The notes under the pieces: model-generated
Database searches by the model: none
Told to the model about the DNA's origin: nothing
What the model saw: only the letters and a program-made list of their open reading frames with translations
Part shown: in pieces, positions 1 to 12,159 of the stretch
Layout: each line of letters starts with the position of its first letter
Position numbering within the stretch: the stretch's first letter is position 1
Assembly (NCBI GenBank): GCA_019722365.1
Contig: JADFUC010000745.1
Span: forward strand, 1-64,000
Length of the DNA stretch: 64,000 bases
DNA from: Lithospermum erythrorhizon
Lineage: Eukaryota > Streptophyta > Magnoliopsida > Boraginales > Boraginaceae
Direction: 5' to 3'
Program-made: the position numbers and the translations under genes

Positions 1-375
1 CTCATTGTACTTCGTTCAGTTACGTATTGCTAGGTTAATAGAGGCTGCATTGATGGTAGTTGAAGATTGTAGGTGGCTGTGATGGCATAGAAGATCCTCA
101 ATAGTCCCTTTGCCTCTGTGTAACCTAGCATTCAAGCATATATTGAGAGATGCATTGTAATATGTTATTATTGGTTTGTGTGTATTGTATGGTTATTTGA
201 GTTGTGCAGTTCCGTTGGTAATCGTTTCTTGTGTGATGTATTATTGATGGAACAAAAAGTGTATTATTATTAATAATGTGAGCCAAATCTTTTTATATTT
301 GTCATCCATTCGATCGGTATGGGTAATGCAGTTGTTGATGGCCTTGTCTCGGCCCGGGCGCAGGTAGTCGTTACA
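1..375 (+). repeat. 3' end of a Ty3/gypsy-type LTR, cut by the window edge
   Basis: The segment ends with a GC-rich stretch (tctcggcccgggcgcaggt) followed by GTCGTTACA at 367-375. That terminus matches the low-coordinate ends of the LTRs at 2117-4566 and 6252-8064, which read GGTCGTTACA on the minus strand. This is the usual look of a chromovirus (Tekay-like) LTR end. The start lies left of the window. No primer-binding site follows 375, so it is more likely a solo or 3' LTR than a 5' LTR. The family assignment is inference from the terminus only. Confidence 0.4.
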
Positions 376-2111
376 TCCTTTAATGTTATGAACCAAATAA
401 TTTATTTCTTTCTATTCATTACATTCATAAAAACATATAATCTCCTTTACTTGATTTATTTTATAACTTTTCATATACCCATATAGAGTCATATCATAAG
501 ACCTCAAATCTATAACATCTCAATATCTCATATATTGGTATTCAACATAGTTTTTCAATACAACCAACTAGTTCAATCAATCCATTCTCATACTTATACA
601 TGTATATCATTATATATAATCAGATCACGTTTGCAAATCTAAATCTCGATAAATAATAACTTTTCATGTATCCACCTCATTAATTATCATATCAACATAC
701 TCATAATTCTTTTAATAGTTATCCACACAACAACCCAAAATATACAACCTACGTATTCATAATATATGAAAGATTATAAGCGTGTGATATAGTACTTCAC
801 CTCACAATGATCAAGCCAAATATCAACAACTTTACTACTTGAATTACCTATTCGATATCAACACTTTTACCTCTTGAAACTTGAAAGCAACTTTAAGGTT
901 ATGATTTAGAGAGAAAGAACAATAAAGAAAGAAAAACTTAAAGGGAGCAGCATGACAGGAAGAAAAAGAAAATATTTGGTGTCTTTGCTTGCTTTCTTTT
1001 GATATAGTAGATTAGGATGAGGTAAGCTTGAAGAAAAATAAACTAACAGAGTGTCACTTAAGCAAGTAGGAGGTGTCTAATAAGAAGCAAATACGAGGTG
1101 TCATTTCCTTGCTTAGCTAGGAGGAAAGAATGTGCCAGCCATACACTTACAATACAGTTGAGTTTGTTTTGAAGCGATACTCAATTGTGCTTGAATCATA
1201 AAAAATTCGGGGTTATTCACTTCCCCCGCCTCATATACTTTGATAATATTCTCTCTTGACATATATATATATGATAGCCAAAACACAACTTCACAAATTT
1301 GTACAAGCAAAATGAGGACCGCTTGAGCTCATTAGTAGAATCAACTTGAGCTTTCTCAGTACGCAATCTTTGACTCTCGAGCACCGTTACACTTTTACGA
1401 TTTCTTCTCTTTCTTTTGGTAGAACCACTTGAGTTGCCAAGTCCAATGTGGTTGTATCATTGCTGGAAAATGAGGATTGTGGAAAAGGATTGAAGACAGC
1501 AGACTAGGATTTGGTGCCGAAACAAATCGTCCTTTTTCCCCTGCAAGCTCTGCTTCTCGAGGAAGCGTCCGTATATGCAAACTTCAAAGGGTCCATATCC
1601 TGCCCGTACCAAATCTTGAACAACATTACATACTTCTCCTGCACGAAAAAAAATGCAAATTCATAAATGGATAGAATGAAATAATGAAAACGATGCTATA
1701 TAGTGATTAAGCATTGCATACTGTTCAATTTAGCATTATGAATGCGCTTTGTCACGCCCCCGTCGGTTTTTTTCTTTGATTTTAATTGCAGGGAGGATTT
1801 GAAGGCAATGAAGGACGAACTCTGTTTTTTTCTTCCTAGAAAAATAAACAAAAATGAAACTTCAGCGTACAAACAAGTTAAATTGTTTGAAAGTGTTTGC
1901 AAATTCAAACTGTATCAAAAATGAAAATTTTCAATTGAAGACTGTTTACTTACTTGCTTTCTTATGCGGTTTCGAAGCTTACTTTACTTTCTGACCCGTC
2001 TGAAATGTAGTTTGATATTAATACTCCAAATGAATTAATGGCGATTATTCAAATAAAGTACCATTATTATTTGCTTAGCGACCCGCCCATTGAAATAAAT
2101 TGCCAAATGAA
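376..2111. other. Unassigned AT-rich DNA, no recognised gene
   Basis: The stretch is AT-rich and has only short open frames. Part of 780-1020 resembles the leader part of the gypsy LTRs in composition (purine-rich, aagaaagaaaa), but I could not align it. Around 1380-1640 the composition becomes more gene-like on both strands, without a motif I recognise. It could be a captured gene fragment; this is a weak impression. At 2028-2111 it shares short phrases such as ccaaatgaatta and ttgaaataaa with the DNA on the other side of the solo LTR at 4567 onward. Confidence 0.3.
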
Positions 2112-2913
2112 TTATTTGTAACGACCATACGAATTGACACTTTGAGTGAGAATCATTATAATCCGAACACAGAGTCTAAACGATGGGCGACTTCGGTTAA
2201 AACTACTGGTTTCATCAAAATTTGTTCCATTAAGATTCTCAAAAATAAAAGCGGTTTAAAGTACACAATCCATGGGGTGTCTCAGCAACAACTCCATATA
2301 TATATACAGCGTATCCCCGAAAGGCGGTAATGCGGCTTAGGCTACAGCGGAGAATAAATCATTATTCAGAATACAAAATAATTGCCGACAAGGCTAAAGT
2401 TTTTTAAAAGGAAAAATACAATCAAAATAGGTTGACAACACATAAAAATGGGGTATGAGATCCTCGGCCACCCGATCTTCGCTTTTAGCCGCTCGGAGCG
2501 AACTTCTCCGAACATTGCCTGTCGGCCTAGCCTGAAATGAAATACACCAGCGAAAGAAAAAGGGGGTGTAAGCATGAAGCTTAGTAAAACTTGCCTGAGG
2601 GTGAACTTGGCCTGCAGGCAGTCAAATATTATAATAGTGAAATAGATAAGACATATATATATATATATATCCCAGGGCTTCACTAAATAAGGTCATACAG
2701 CATACCAAGAAAGTCTCGGACATCACATGTAGATATAATAGAGAGAGTTTGATGAAAGCACACCATCACCCAAAAGAACTCAAGAAAACTTCGACAATGA
2801 CTATAACTACAGTCATCAAAACATATCTCATATCCCATGACTATACCCAGGCACCACAATGTGCATATAACCGATCAGCTGCACCTCGAGGAATGGCTTG
2901 ATCGATAATCACA

Positions 2914-3050
2914 CGGCACTTATACACAAAGTATAAGGCCGACATACTTGTACACTAAGTATAAGACACGCGCCTTATACATAAGTATAAGGCCAAACCG
3001 CCTTATACACTGGTATAAGGCTTTTAGCGTTATACACTAAGTATGGGTAA
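2914..3050. repeat. Minisatellite of palindromic units inside the solo LTR
   Basis: About five degenerate units of roughly 28-32 bp are built on cttatacac(t)aagtataag. Each unit is itself an inverted repeat, CTTATAC facing GTATAAG, so each can fold into a short hairpin. The same array, expanded, sits at the equivalent place in the related LTR at 21945-22450. It is therefore a family feature of the LTR and not a local accident. Confidence 0.75.
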
Positions 3051-4180
3051 TAGCGTCACGTATCCTTACTGAGGGAGAGAGTCACTTTAACCTGTCCATC
3101 CCTAGGGGTCAAATCCTATTACTCAAGTCACCTCAAAGTCATGTAATAAACTGACTACTCACTCCCCGAGCAATATTGCTTTGACTAAAACATCCACGAT
3201 AAATACATCAATCCTGACATGGAGGCAATCCCACAGAAATACCAGTACCGACAAAGATACGGAAATACAAAGGGCCGACAGCATGAAACTCACAATGTAG
3301 GCAGTCCCACGAAATAAGAAATATAAGTTGAGAGTTTCAGCTCTACCTCGAAAGAAATCTTGGCCTTACGCAGAATATAATCATAATCATATCATGGATC
3401 ACACAAATGAATCACATAATCATATGACAATTACATATATCATTCTCACGTAATCATAACCTGATGGATGTACATCGTTACCATGTCATGCCACGATAAC
3501 ATGTTCACACAATTTAAAGTAAATGTAAGGTGAGATAATTGCTACTTCTGCTGCTACCACAAAAACAGCCAGCGAACACAATCACGGTAACTACCCGCCA
3601 CGATCAGCGCCTAAAACACTGAAAAGGAAAATAATCCAAGACCTCTTACTATGCTTGCGTTCTAGAAGATGCACTCTGACTCTTGGTGGAACTATTTCGC
3701 GGTCTAAAATGACCGATAAAGCAATTAATCCCCGTCGGACACAGCAATCGTCTCCCCATTGGGAATTCACCTTATTACTTTAACATTTCTATCAAATTAT
3801 AAGTGGGTATATTTAACCACGAGTCCATAATTAACAACCTATACTCCAAGAAATATCCATTATAACTCGACTTACAAATCGCACTTTTTTCAACCTAACT
3901 CCTTTTAATCAATTTTAAATCCTGATTCTAACCTCGCAATAACTATAATAGGTCCCAATTAAACTCCCTACCGTTTAAAGAATCATAAAATAATATCAAC
4001 CAAAAACTCAACTTGAAACTTTGCAAAAGTCCAACCTGACATGCGTATAAGCAAACCTCAATCATGAATTCATCACTTATATACATCATAGCATCCATAA
4101 CAAACTTAGAAACAACAAAATTGAGTTATGTCAAGTCAACCAAAGAAGTCAAACCTCAAAATCAACGAAACTCTAATTTC

Positions 4181-4190
4181 ACTTACCTCG
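4181..4190 (-). promoter_or_regulatory. Putative 5' splice donor in the LTR leader
   Basis: On the minus strand the bases read CGAGGTAAGT, an exact match to the plant AG/GTAAGT donor consensus. It follows a purine-rich, leader-like stretch (about 4190-4340). The equivalent place in the LTR at 21122-24057 reads TTCGTAAGTC near 23630. Use of the site is not shown; it fits a spliced leader transcript starting in the LTR. Confidence 0.35.
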
Positions 4191-5099
4191 GAATTTTGTA
4201 GGGAAAGATGATGGGAAGCCTTACTAACCAACTTGAGGATCTTTATTAGCGACAAAGTGATGAAATGGAAGAGAAATTTTTCTATCTTTGAGCTCAAGGG
4301 GGTCTCGGCCGAAAATGAGGAATGGGGAGATATTTTTGCGTTTGTGTTTGTGATGATAAGGATGAATGATGAGTTATAACTCTTAAGTCATGAAAGCCTT
4401 GAGGAGTTTGGGCCGAATCAAGCGAATCAGTTATCGAATGACTTAACGATCTAAGTTAGCACGAATTATTCCCCGGCTACTACTATAAATTATAAATGTA
4501 ATTAAGCTCAAATAAATTTTATGAATTAATATTATTTATCCAAATTAACCGGAGCAGGTTATTACATTATTGAAATAAAGTACAAGCAGTAGCAGCCCCA
4601 TAATTTAACACAATTAAACCCTAAGAATTAATGAGTTAATGAATTATTGAAATAAAGAACCAAATAAAAACCAAATGTGCCCCAAGTGGGTTTAATAAAA
4701 AAACAAATAAAAACCAAATGACTAACTTTAATATAGATTTTCATCCAATTGTTAAACTATGGGAATAAAAACATATTCTTATATTTATTTGTATCTTTTA
4801 TATCTTCAATCAACAAAGACAAATTAAATTCTAATCAAGCCAAATGACTAAGAAAATTAAACAAGCAACGAAAAGAAAAGAAAATTATCTAACCAAATGA
4901 CTGAGAATTATTAAAATTTCCGAAATAAAGTATCAAATAAAAGCCAAATGACTAACTTTAACTTTAAATTAGTTCGTTTGCACATGCATATGACAATCTT
5001 TGTTAACCAAAAAAATAAAATTATTGTTGAAAATATTATAATAATCCAACAAAATAGAATGAATAATGCAAGAGTGAGAGAGATAGATAGAGAGAGAGG

Positions 5100-5222
5100 G
5101 CATACCTTAACAATTAGGTGGAGGAGGCAGGAGGGGTTTGGGTTACAGGGAGGAAGAAAGAGGAGGAGGGGTTTGGGTTACACGGAGGAGGAAGGAGGAG
5201 GAGGGCTGCAGTTGGGGTTTTA
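5100..5222. repeat. G-rich minisatellite, two main copies
   Basis: The phrase gaggggtttgggttaca occurs twice about 40 bp apart, embedded in aggagg-type purine tracts, after a gagagatagatagagaga simple repeat at about 5070-5098. On the minus strand it reads as a C/T-rich tract followed by AAGGTATGC, which looks like a splice donor. A 5' untranslated exon on the minus strand is possible but unproven. Confidence 0.5.
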
Positions 5223-5249
5223 GGCTAAAATGAAACGGGTGTTTACTGA

Positions 5250-6180
5250 TTATTATGCGTCACGGATGCACAACTATAAGACATAACACAACCAAATCGA
5301 AGCAATAACTAAATAATTATTTTAGTAAATAATGAATTATATCAAATATGATATATAAAAATGAAATATGTTAAACATTTTATATTAAAACGTCACCTAA
5401 CCGAAGTAATCATCACATAATTTTATTTTAATAAATAATGAATTATATCAAATATGATATATAATAATGAAATATTCAAGACTTATATGAAAACGTCAAA
5501 CATTTGAAAGTGATGAAGACAACCCTTTCTGAATTCATTTAATAATTTCCTAAAATTAGTTTAAATAAATTGAGGCAATGGTTTTGTGGTGGATTATCTC
5601 TTAACGCCACAGACTCGTCACATGTTTTATTTTATTAATTAGACTTAACAAATTAAATAGAATGTGACATAACTAAATAATTTTTATCTTTATTGGGTGA
5701 AGTATATATATTATTAGTGTCTACTTTTCACTCTTTGGTCGAGAAGGAAACAATCTTATTATTATGAATGTATGAATATGAAGTAGAGATCAATATAATG
5801 GATTATAACGTATCAATGGAATGTGCTGATGTATTATTAAGCCTATGAGAAGAACATATAATGGTCGTTTGTTGGAAATAGAGTGGGGCGTGACTGCAGG
5901 TCTGCGCCTTCATTCTTATCGATATCATACTAACTCGTTCAAACAATAAATATATAATTATACACACAAATATTATTTCATTTGGTCTCGTCAAACATTC
6001 GAAGCCCGAACATTTAATAATTGTTTTACTAAATAATGAAATAAGATATACAATAAAATAGTAATTCTTTTTAATAAAATAATGAAATATAATTTATCAA
6101 AATTGATGTAGATTTCAGTGAAGATAAATTAAATCATGATGTGGAGGATTACTTTGTGCCCACCATATATTCACGTCACA
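5250..6180. repeat. Dispersed CGTCA-type short motifs, left side of the CACTA region
   Basis: Degenerate copies of acgtcac(n)gaag-like words occur at about 5257 (gcgtcacggatgcac), 5389 (aacgtcacctaaccgaag), 5493 (aacgtcaaacatttgaa), 5990 (cgtcaaacattcgaag) and 6172 (tcacgtcacac). A pair of longer near-identical blocks is also present, at about 5310-5400 and 5420-5500. The same words recur at 12.2-14.7 kb on the far side of the transposase. Clustered subterminal motifs of this kind are typical of CACTA elements, where they bind the element's own protein. Confidence 0.5.
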
Positions 6181-6251
6181 CAATGGCAAAATCGTTGAAA
6201 TAATCCACGGTGCGCGATACTAAAAAAATAAACCGATGAAACTGAACTTGT

Positions 6252-8064
6252 TGTAACGACCACGCAGATTACAAATGGCCACGGAGTTAAGGTCATCGAC
6301 CTTTGTACACGGAGTCGCGTCGTTGGATGACAACATAAAAAGACTTCATTTGACATTAATAATAATAAAAATACACTTTTGTCCATCGTGGTGAACTAAC
6401 AACATATACAATAAAATAACGAACAACAATACACATCCCACCTTAATGATACAACTCAAAATGCAAAAGTAAAATATTGATAAAATCTGTACCACCGCCT
6501 CATCTATGATCTTTGTCTGACTATTCAGCGACTTCTGACAACCTCGAGAGAGGAATTATTATAGACCTAGGCATAGCAGCACTTATGAAATAGGGAGTCA
6601 TCTATTAAGTGAGTGAATACAATACAGGACTGATCCATCGCATATATTGTGCCATATATACATTCTTGATGCAAATCCATGGGAGTTATACATACAATAT
6701 CACATAACACTTTATAACCGTCCAACGGTGCATATTCGTTTAGAAAAACAATCCACGACGCAGAGTCGTAAATGAGAATCCGCCTCCACAAATAATACAC
6801 ATATAGAGGAATCCGCTCAAATAATACACACATGAGAATACACCTCCAGTAACATATGAAATCCACCTCCCGCGTAATCGGATGAGGCCTCAGCTTCCAT
6901 CCCTTCCGACCGGTACACCCACCAGTGCATATCACACCCAGGCCTCAAGAATCAGAACATGATATACGCGCGCTGAGCACTCGGTCGGGGTCACCTGACT
7001 CGCCACAAATAACACACAAAGCGGTCGCACATGCCGCATTGCAGCCGCCGCAGCGACCACCGCGATCTACGTAACATGAATCGCTATATAACATAATATG
7101 TGAAGATTTGTCGTGAATTTGTACTCATCTCGACCCATGATAATGATGACTCTAGGCGGTCGTGCTGGTCAGAATAACTCTATTCAAAATTTATAGCATA
7201 AAATAACCTCTCTTGCTTCATATAATCTAGAAGTGTTATGCAGCGTCTCGATTCAATATCTGACCACTTACTTAGTGCATCCACCATCCACAAGATTGGT
7301 ATACACTAATATTTCAGCATAACTTCATTCTCAATATTCGGTCATTGCCTTACCCCAATAGTAATACTTTAAGCACATTCTAATCAATTCAACAATCAAT
7401 TTGGCATCTAATTAATCCATTAAATACAACGTCAATTCCCCGATCCACGAAGGCTACAGAACTTTCCCCAATTTCTCAATAGAATCTTCAGCTTTATCAG
7501 TATCAAACCAATAATTCTATACCCAAAACAACTATATTAAAGTCCTCCCCAACTCATTGCAGTTTTAAAAGTTAATTTAAGAAAATCATTGATATTACAT
7601 AACAGATCATTAAATCCATGTTTCTATACCATAATAAATTCAAAATCTAAAAGTCAACAAAATCCCATAAAAAGTCAACTCTTCAAAACTCAGAAATACC
7701 TCAAAAGATTCCAAGCTTTCTTACATTGTTTCGTAGAGGAGGATGAGGAAGATGAAAATCAACTTTATTGTCTTGAACTTCATAAGAATCGGAAGAAATG
7801 GAAGAAAAATTTTCAAGGGAAAAAGATTACAATCGGCCAAAGAGAGGGAAAAGGAAGGGAAAGGTTTGTGGATGAGATGTGTTAGTGGGGTTAGGTGGGA
7901 TTACAGGATGGTAAGACCCCGTTTCGTTTAGGTTTTTTCTCCACTTTCATTGTAAAATCTCAAAACTAGATTCAAATATAAAATTTTTCATGACATATAT
8001 ATGCTAGTCTTGTTTTGTGGGTTTATTCAAGAAATTAATTTTAATACTATAGTCGGGTCCCACA
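6252..8064 (-). mobile_element. LTR of a Ty3/gypsy element related to the one at 2117-4566
   Basis: The minus-strand end is GGTCGTTACA at 6252 and the probable start is TGTGGGACCC at 8064. The internal order follows the other LTRs: a leader-like region with aagtcaac phrases, then a purine-rich stretch (7730-7870), then an AT-rich tail. It lacks the CTTATAC minisatellite. The flanking 5-bp words (CTTGT and CAAGC) do not match, so the right boundary is tentative, or the copy has been rearranged. No gag or pol is attached. Confidence 0.55.
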
Positions 8065-8699
8065 CAAGCCGAAATATACCACCAACCGACCGATTTTGAT
8101 TTGAATTCTCCACTATGACATTTTCATTTATGAAGATACTCCACCGAGAAACTTATATACTATCTATTATAATATTTGAGATGGGTTATTTCAAACATGC
8201 CACACAAAGAAAACAAACCTGACAGAATATGTAGTCACACAAACTTGAAAAGAATACATATATAGTCACGCAAATGAAACAAACTTTAACAGAACACCCA
8301 TTAACCAGACTATAACAGAACACGTAGTTAGAATATGTAGAATTACATAGTCACGCAGCATAAAGTGCACTGTTCGTTCACATTGTCATTTTTCACTCGT
8401 CATTGCTTTCGCCATTAATAACATTCTGCTTTCCAAATCTGTTTTGGCCTCACATATTCAAACTCCCCGCCTAAATTCGGCGCAACAAGAATATTGTTCC
8501 TCATAAACCAAATGTTGGTTGAATGGGTATTGTACGGTTGTTAAGTCCTCTGAAAAGAACTCATCATTTGTTATCATGCGTCTTGAATATTAGTCCAATC
8601 AATTTGGGTTCTTGCAAAGGTTTTTGTCTCGACCACCAATTTCAAGATTTTTTTGTCATCGACTAAAATCGAGTAGAACAACTTCAAGGCCAAATGATC
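8065..8699. other. Non-coding tail downstream of the CACTA transposase
   Basis: No gene is supported. Three spaced copies of tagtcac(a/g)ca occur at about 8231, 8265 and 8349. The block lies 3' of the minus-strand transposase reading frame, between its last recognisable domain and the inserted gypsy LTR. Confidence 0.3.
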
Positions 8700-11600
8700 G
8701 TTTTGTGAACTTTTTCTTGACTTTCAGCTGCACAATCCGCTTTTTTAGGATCTGTTGCATCCACCTGTAGTGCCAAACCAATGACACTTAAATAATACAA
8801 CTATTTCGTTCAAACCGTTGTATCTCAATTCCCAAATTTCTTTAAGATTTCCGTAATAGTCGACAGGTCACTATCTGAAAAAGAAGATCCCTTAACGCAA
8901 ACACCACTATTGTTCGAATTTATTGCTCCTGCATCGTGTATGCGTGTCAAGTAGTACCATGTTGTACCCTTGGTACCTATTTATTTCCATACTTGAACCC
9001 GACATACAAAAGTTATGAGCCGTTGAGTCGATATTACGACTATATTTTAACGCGACCTATAAAATAGATCATAATTACGTTTATGAAAGAATCAATAATT
9101 GTAATAATATTTTATTATATACTTAATAAGTAATCACTTACATAATCTTTGAAGTACTCTATGAAAGTATTATTAATCGATCTTAATGAATAATTTGTCA
9201 TATCGGAGATGCTTAATGTCCAGACCTCGTAAACATTGATTAATGGTCGAACCTAAGTATAATATATAATAATGTACACTTACAGTAGAAAAGGTGTCAC
9301 TTCCGACGTGTTGCACAAAATATACATTTGAATAGTTTCCCACTCTTTATCATTCACCCAATATCTCTCCTTGGCGTAATTCGTAGCCGACACAGGTGAC
9401 AATACAATGATAATTGTTCATTGATGAATTATTAAATCGTCTCATTAAGCCATTATCTACATGGTTGTCTTAAATTTGTTTTGCACTATTTAAATGTGAA
9501 CTCAAAGGATGACATTTCTTCTAGTAAATATGCCTCACTATTGATCCTTTTCATTCGCTTTTGACGTGAACCATATCTTTTATTAGCCGAAGGCTATATT
9601 TAAGCGGATACATCCATGACTGTTATGCAAGAACCACCATCAAGACCTCATGCGACAAGTAAACAGGTAAATGTTCCATTGCAATTAACAGTGAGGAAAG
9701 CGGAAAATCTTCTCTACAACACCTGAAGTCTCGACTATATTTACATCGGTGTACCTGCGTGATCGACACAGCCTTAGGGTGGAAGGCGAATGTCTCTGAG
9801 AGAAGTGATGTACCCTGCGTGAGAGTCTCGAATAGGTTTCGATAAGGTGCCCGAAAAGCAGCAAGAATCAATTTTGAACAATTATGTGCATATCCACGAC
9901 TTTTAAGCCCCTCTGAGCTTAGCGCTGCTTGAGCGACACCCAGTCGGAAGCAAATCCATCAGGCGTCTTTAATTTACTCAACCAAGTACGAACAACTTGT
10001 TGTTGTTTTTGTGTAAGGGTGTAACTTGCTTTCGGTTTGGCAGACTTTCCATTCTTTGTGGTCATGTACAAAGAACTTCTATATGTATGAGCCTCAAGAT
10101 CCTTCCTCGACGCTTCAGTGTCCTTCGTCTTTCCATTTACATCCATCATTGTGAATAAGTAATTCTCACCATTTTTCTTCTCATTATGCATGAAGTTGAG
10201 ATTGTGCCTGATTTTTAGCTTAGGCTAGTATGGAAGTTCCCAAAATATGTCTTTCTTTGTCCAATTGTGAGTTTGACCATAACCATGTGTCCTGTGTTCA
10301 ACCTGCTTAGAACCGAACACGTACGGATCAATTAGGCGCCCGTATCGGAATAACTCCTCTCGGTTCGCCTTTATATTATGCTGGAGGCCAAGTTCTACCT
10401 TTCTTGAATGCTCTAGGTTGAATTTTATATTCATGGTTATCAGGCAGGAATGGAAGATAGCAGTCAAACCAACTATGTTTTTCCCCTCCTTTAGCTAGAA
10501 AGAACTTGTTGTCTATGTGAATCCAAACATTAACACCAACCTGACAACATACCATATCTTTGAAATCACTAATGCGTCACATATCCAATGCGGCCGAAGG
10601 CAAATTATAATAGACCACAAATCATTTAACTCATCCACCAACGTCTTTAGAAACATGTCTAAATCATGCAGGAACGGCTTGGGCGGTATAATCGAGAGAG
10701 AGCATGAACCTGGAGCAGTTCTTTCATAAAAAGCGTTATGAGGCCAATTGTACACCGCATATCATCACCGGCCAAGAAGAATAACTACGTCGAATTGGCC
10801 AAAGGGGCGAATCCGTCGGTGCCTGGACAGAGCTCTTACATTCATAGCAGTACCAAAATCGGGAAAAGTGGCATCGAAATCCTTCGAAGCCGCGTCCGCG
10901 GATGAGACATCCAACTGGGGCGTGTTACGGCCATGATGCCCGGTCATATCATACTTGATTTGCGGGAACATATATAGGCGTCTCAATAGTCTTTCAAAGG
11001 TAAGTAAAACAACAACATTAGGTGGAATACGCTTGACACATCCGAATATGTCGCGTTATTATCGAGGCTGCTTGATAGATGCAAGCTGTCCGTCTGTAGT
11101 TTCTTTACATAGTTGACATGCGATTGTTCCATATGACATGAATCTTTATGTAGATAGATAAAAAGGTTCTAACATTTTCTTTGAGTCATAAAAATCATCC
11201 AAAATGGTAGCCCCTCCCTTAGGGGTTAGACCTGTCATGATTTCTAACATTCTCTTGAAATGACGTTGTAGAAATCCCAATTTGATTTTAGATTGTAGTG
11301 ATGCGGCGTCAATTTCAACTTAGTATAAGTAGTGCATCCATCCCACAAAGGGGTGCTAGTCTCACCCAAAATACGGTGTCTTCTTGATTTGTAACATTTG
11401 GATCTTTATCAATATATTCTCGTTATCATCGTGAATCCCGAATGTCAATCCTCAACCGTATTCGCCAAATTCATTAGTATTTGTTATCTTGGTTGTATTT
11501 AGAGCCTTCATATCATAATCCTGCCATAATTGTGCATTGGTCTACATAATTATCACATGATAGACCATTGTTCATATCAGGCAACAAATTCATTTGACAT

Positions 11601-11800
11601 ATATGCGTCTAAACTTCTTTCGATCAAAACATAACATTTACACAAGCACTTCCATGGACATCTAATTCCATTGGCTCAATTTCGAGAATGCTTTCGGCGC
11701 CTGAATAAACTTATTGACACCTTTTATGTGTTTTTCATTGTATGAAGACCCATGTGATTCGTCGAGACATCATCCAGATAATAGAGATCCCGTCATACCT
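8700..11800 (-). pseudogene. CACTA (En/Spm) TNP2-like transposase, broken
   Basis: Several frames together give the domain order of plant CACTA TNP2 proteins. An N-terminal transposase-associated part with a YIKGVNKFI-like start and CPC/C residues lies at about 11.8-11.4 kb. The Transposase_21 core follows (about 11.4-10.0 kb) with HNWTKKDIFWELPY at 10225-10267, then the KASYTLTQKQQQ...LKTPDGFASDW stretch. A DUF4218 part has MEHLPVYLSHE (about 9640-9680). A DUF4216-like part has DYYGNLKEIWELRYNGLNE and VVLFKCHWF near 8770-8870. Many stops and frameshifts separate the pieces, so no functional protein is made. In live elements this enzyme excises and integrates the transposon. The flanking CGTCA arrays support the assignment. 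The element's own CACTA termini were not found. Confidence 0.85.
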
Positions 11801-12159
11801 ATATTTTATTTAACCAATACATATATTATTAATAGTTTTAAATCATTTATTATTTACACTACTAATTAAAACATACTTCGGATATATATACATTTAATTT
11901 GCATAGGTAAACTACAAACAAATATTAACTAAATGTGAAGTAGTAATGAAATGTGTACCACAATCACTCTTGAAATAAATTGGTGAAATGATGAAGAAGT
12001 TGTGTTAATAGCTTCAAATCTTTATATATTTGAACTCCAAAGATCAACTATATATATATGGAGAAGAAAAGAGGGAAAATGGAAGAAATGATATGGGTTT
12101 GAAAGAAAAGGAAAGAAACAATGAGGTTCTAACAACTACGAGATTTTGTTTTTCATCTT
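11801..12159. other. Spacer 5' of the CACTA transposase
   Basis: The DNA is AT-rich with a tatatatatata run near 12049 and no supported gene. It would hold the promoter and leader of the minus-strand transposase, but no clear TATA box could be chosen among the AT runs. Confidence 0.3.

Larger units (their letters stand above)
2117..4566 (-). mobile_element. Solo LTR of a Ty3/gypsy (Tekay-like) element, 2.45 kb
   Basis: Read on the minus strand the LTR starts TGTAATAACC (4566) and ends GGTCGTTACA (2117), giving TG...CA termini with short inverted ends. It is flanked by a perfect 5-bp target duplication, TTATT at 2112-2116 and 4567-4571. No gag or pol lies between the flanks, so this is a solo LTR left by LTR-LTR recombination. 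The same family recurs at 21122-24057 and a relative at 6252-8064. Internal landmarks are the palindromic minisatellite at 2914-3050 and, on the minus strand, a leader-like region that ends in a consensus splice donor near 4185. The minus orientation is inferred from these landmarks. Confidence 0.8.
4572..6251. other. AT-rich DNA between LTRs, probably part of a degraded CACTA element
   Basis: No coding region is supported. The left half holds short repeated phrases (ccaaatgacta, gaaataaagta) at about 4620-4970. The right half holds dispersed CGTCA-type motifs entered separately. The block lies between the solo LTR and the LTR at 6252, and probably belongs to the same old element as the transposase at 8.7-11.8 kb. 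Confidence 0.35.

Noticed and set aside
1395..1674. Overlapping frames on both strands taken as a host gene exon
   Set aside because: Suggestive composition only; no recognised domain, no clear splice sites and no neighbours in support.
2366..2683. 105-codon minus-strand frame in the solo LTR
   Set aside because: It lies inside an LTR and the aligned part of the sister LTR is not open; a chance frame.
5100..5222. Telomere-like repeat
   Set aside because: The repeated word is gggtttgggttac, not TTTAGGG, and there is no head-to-tail array.
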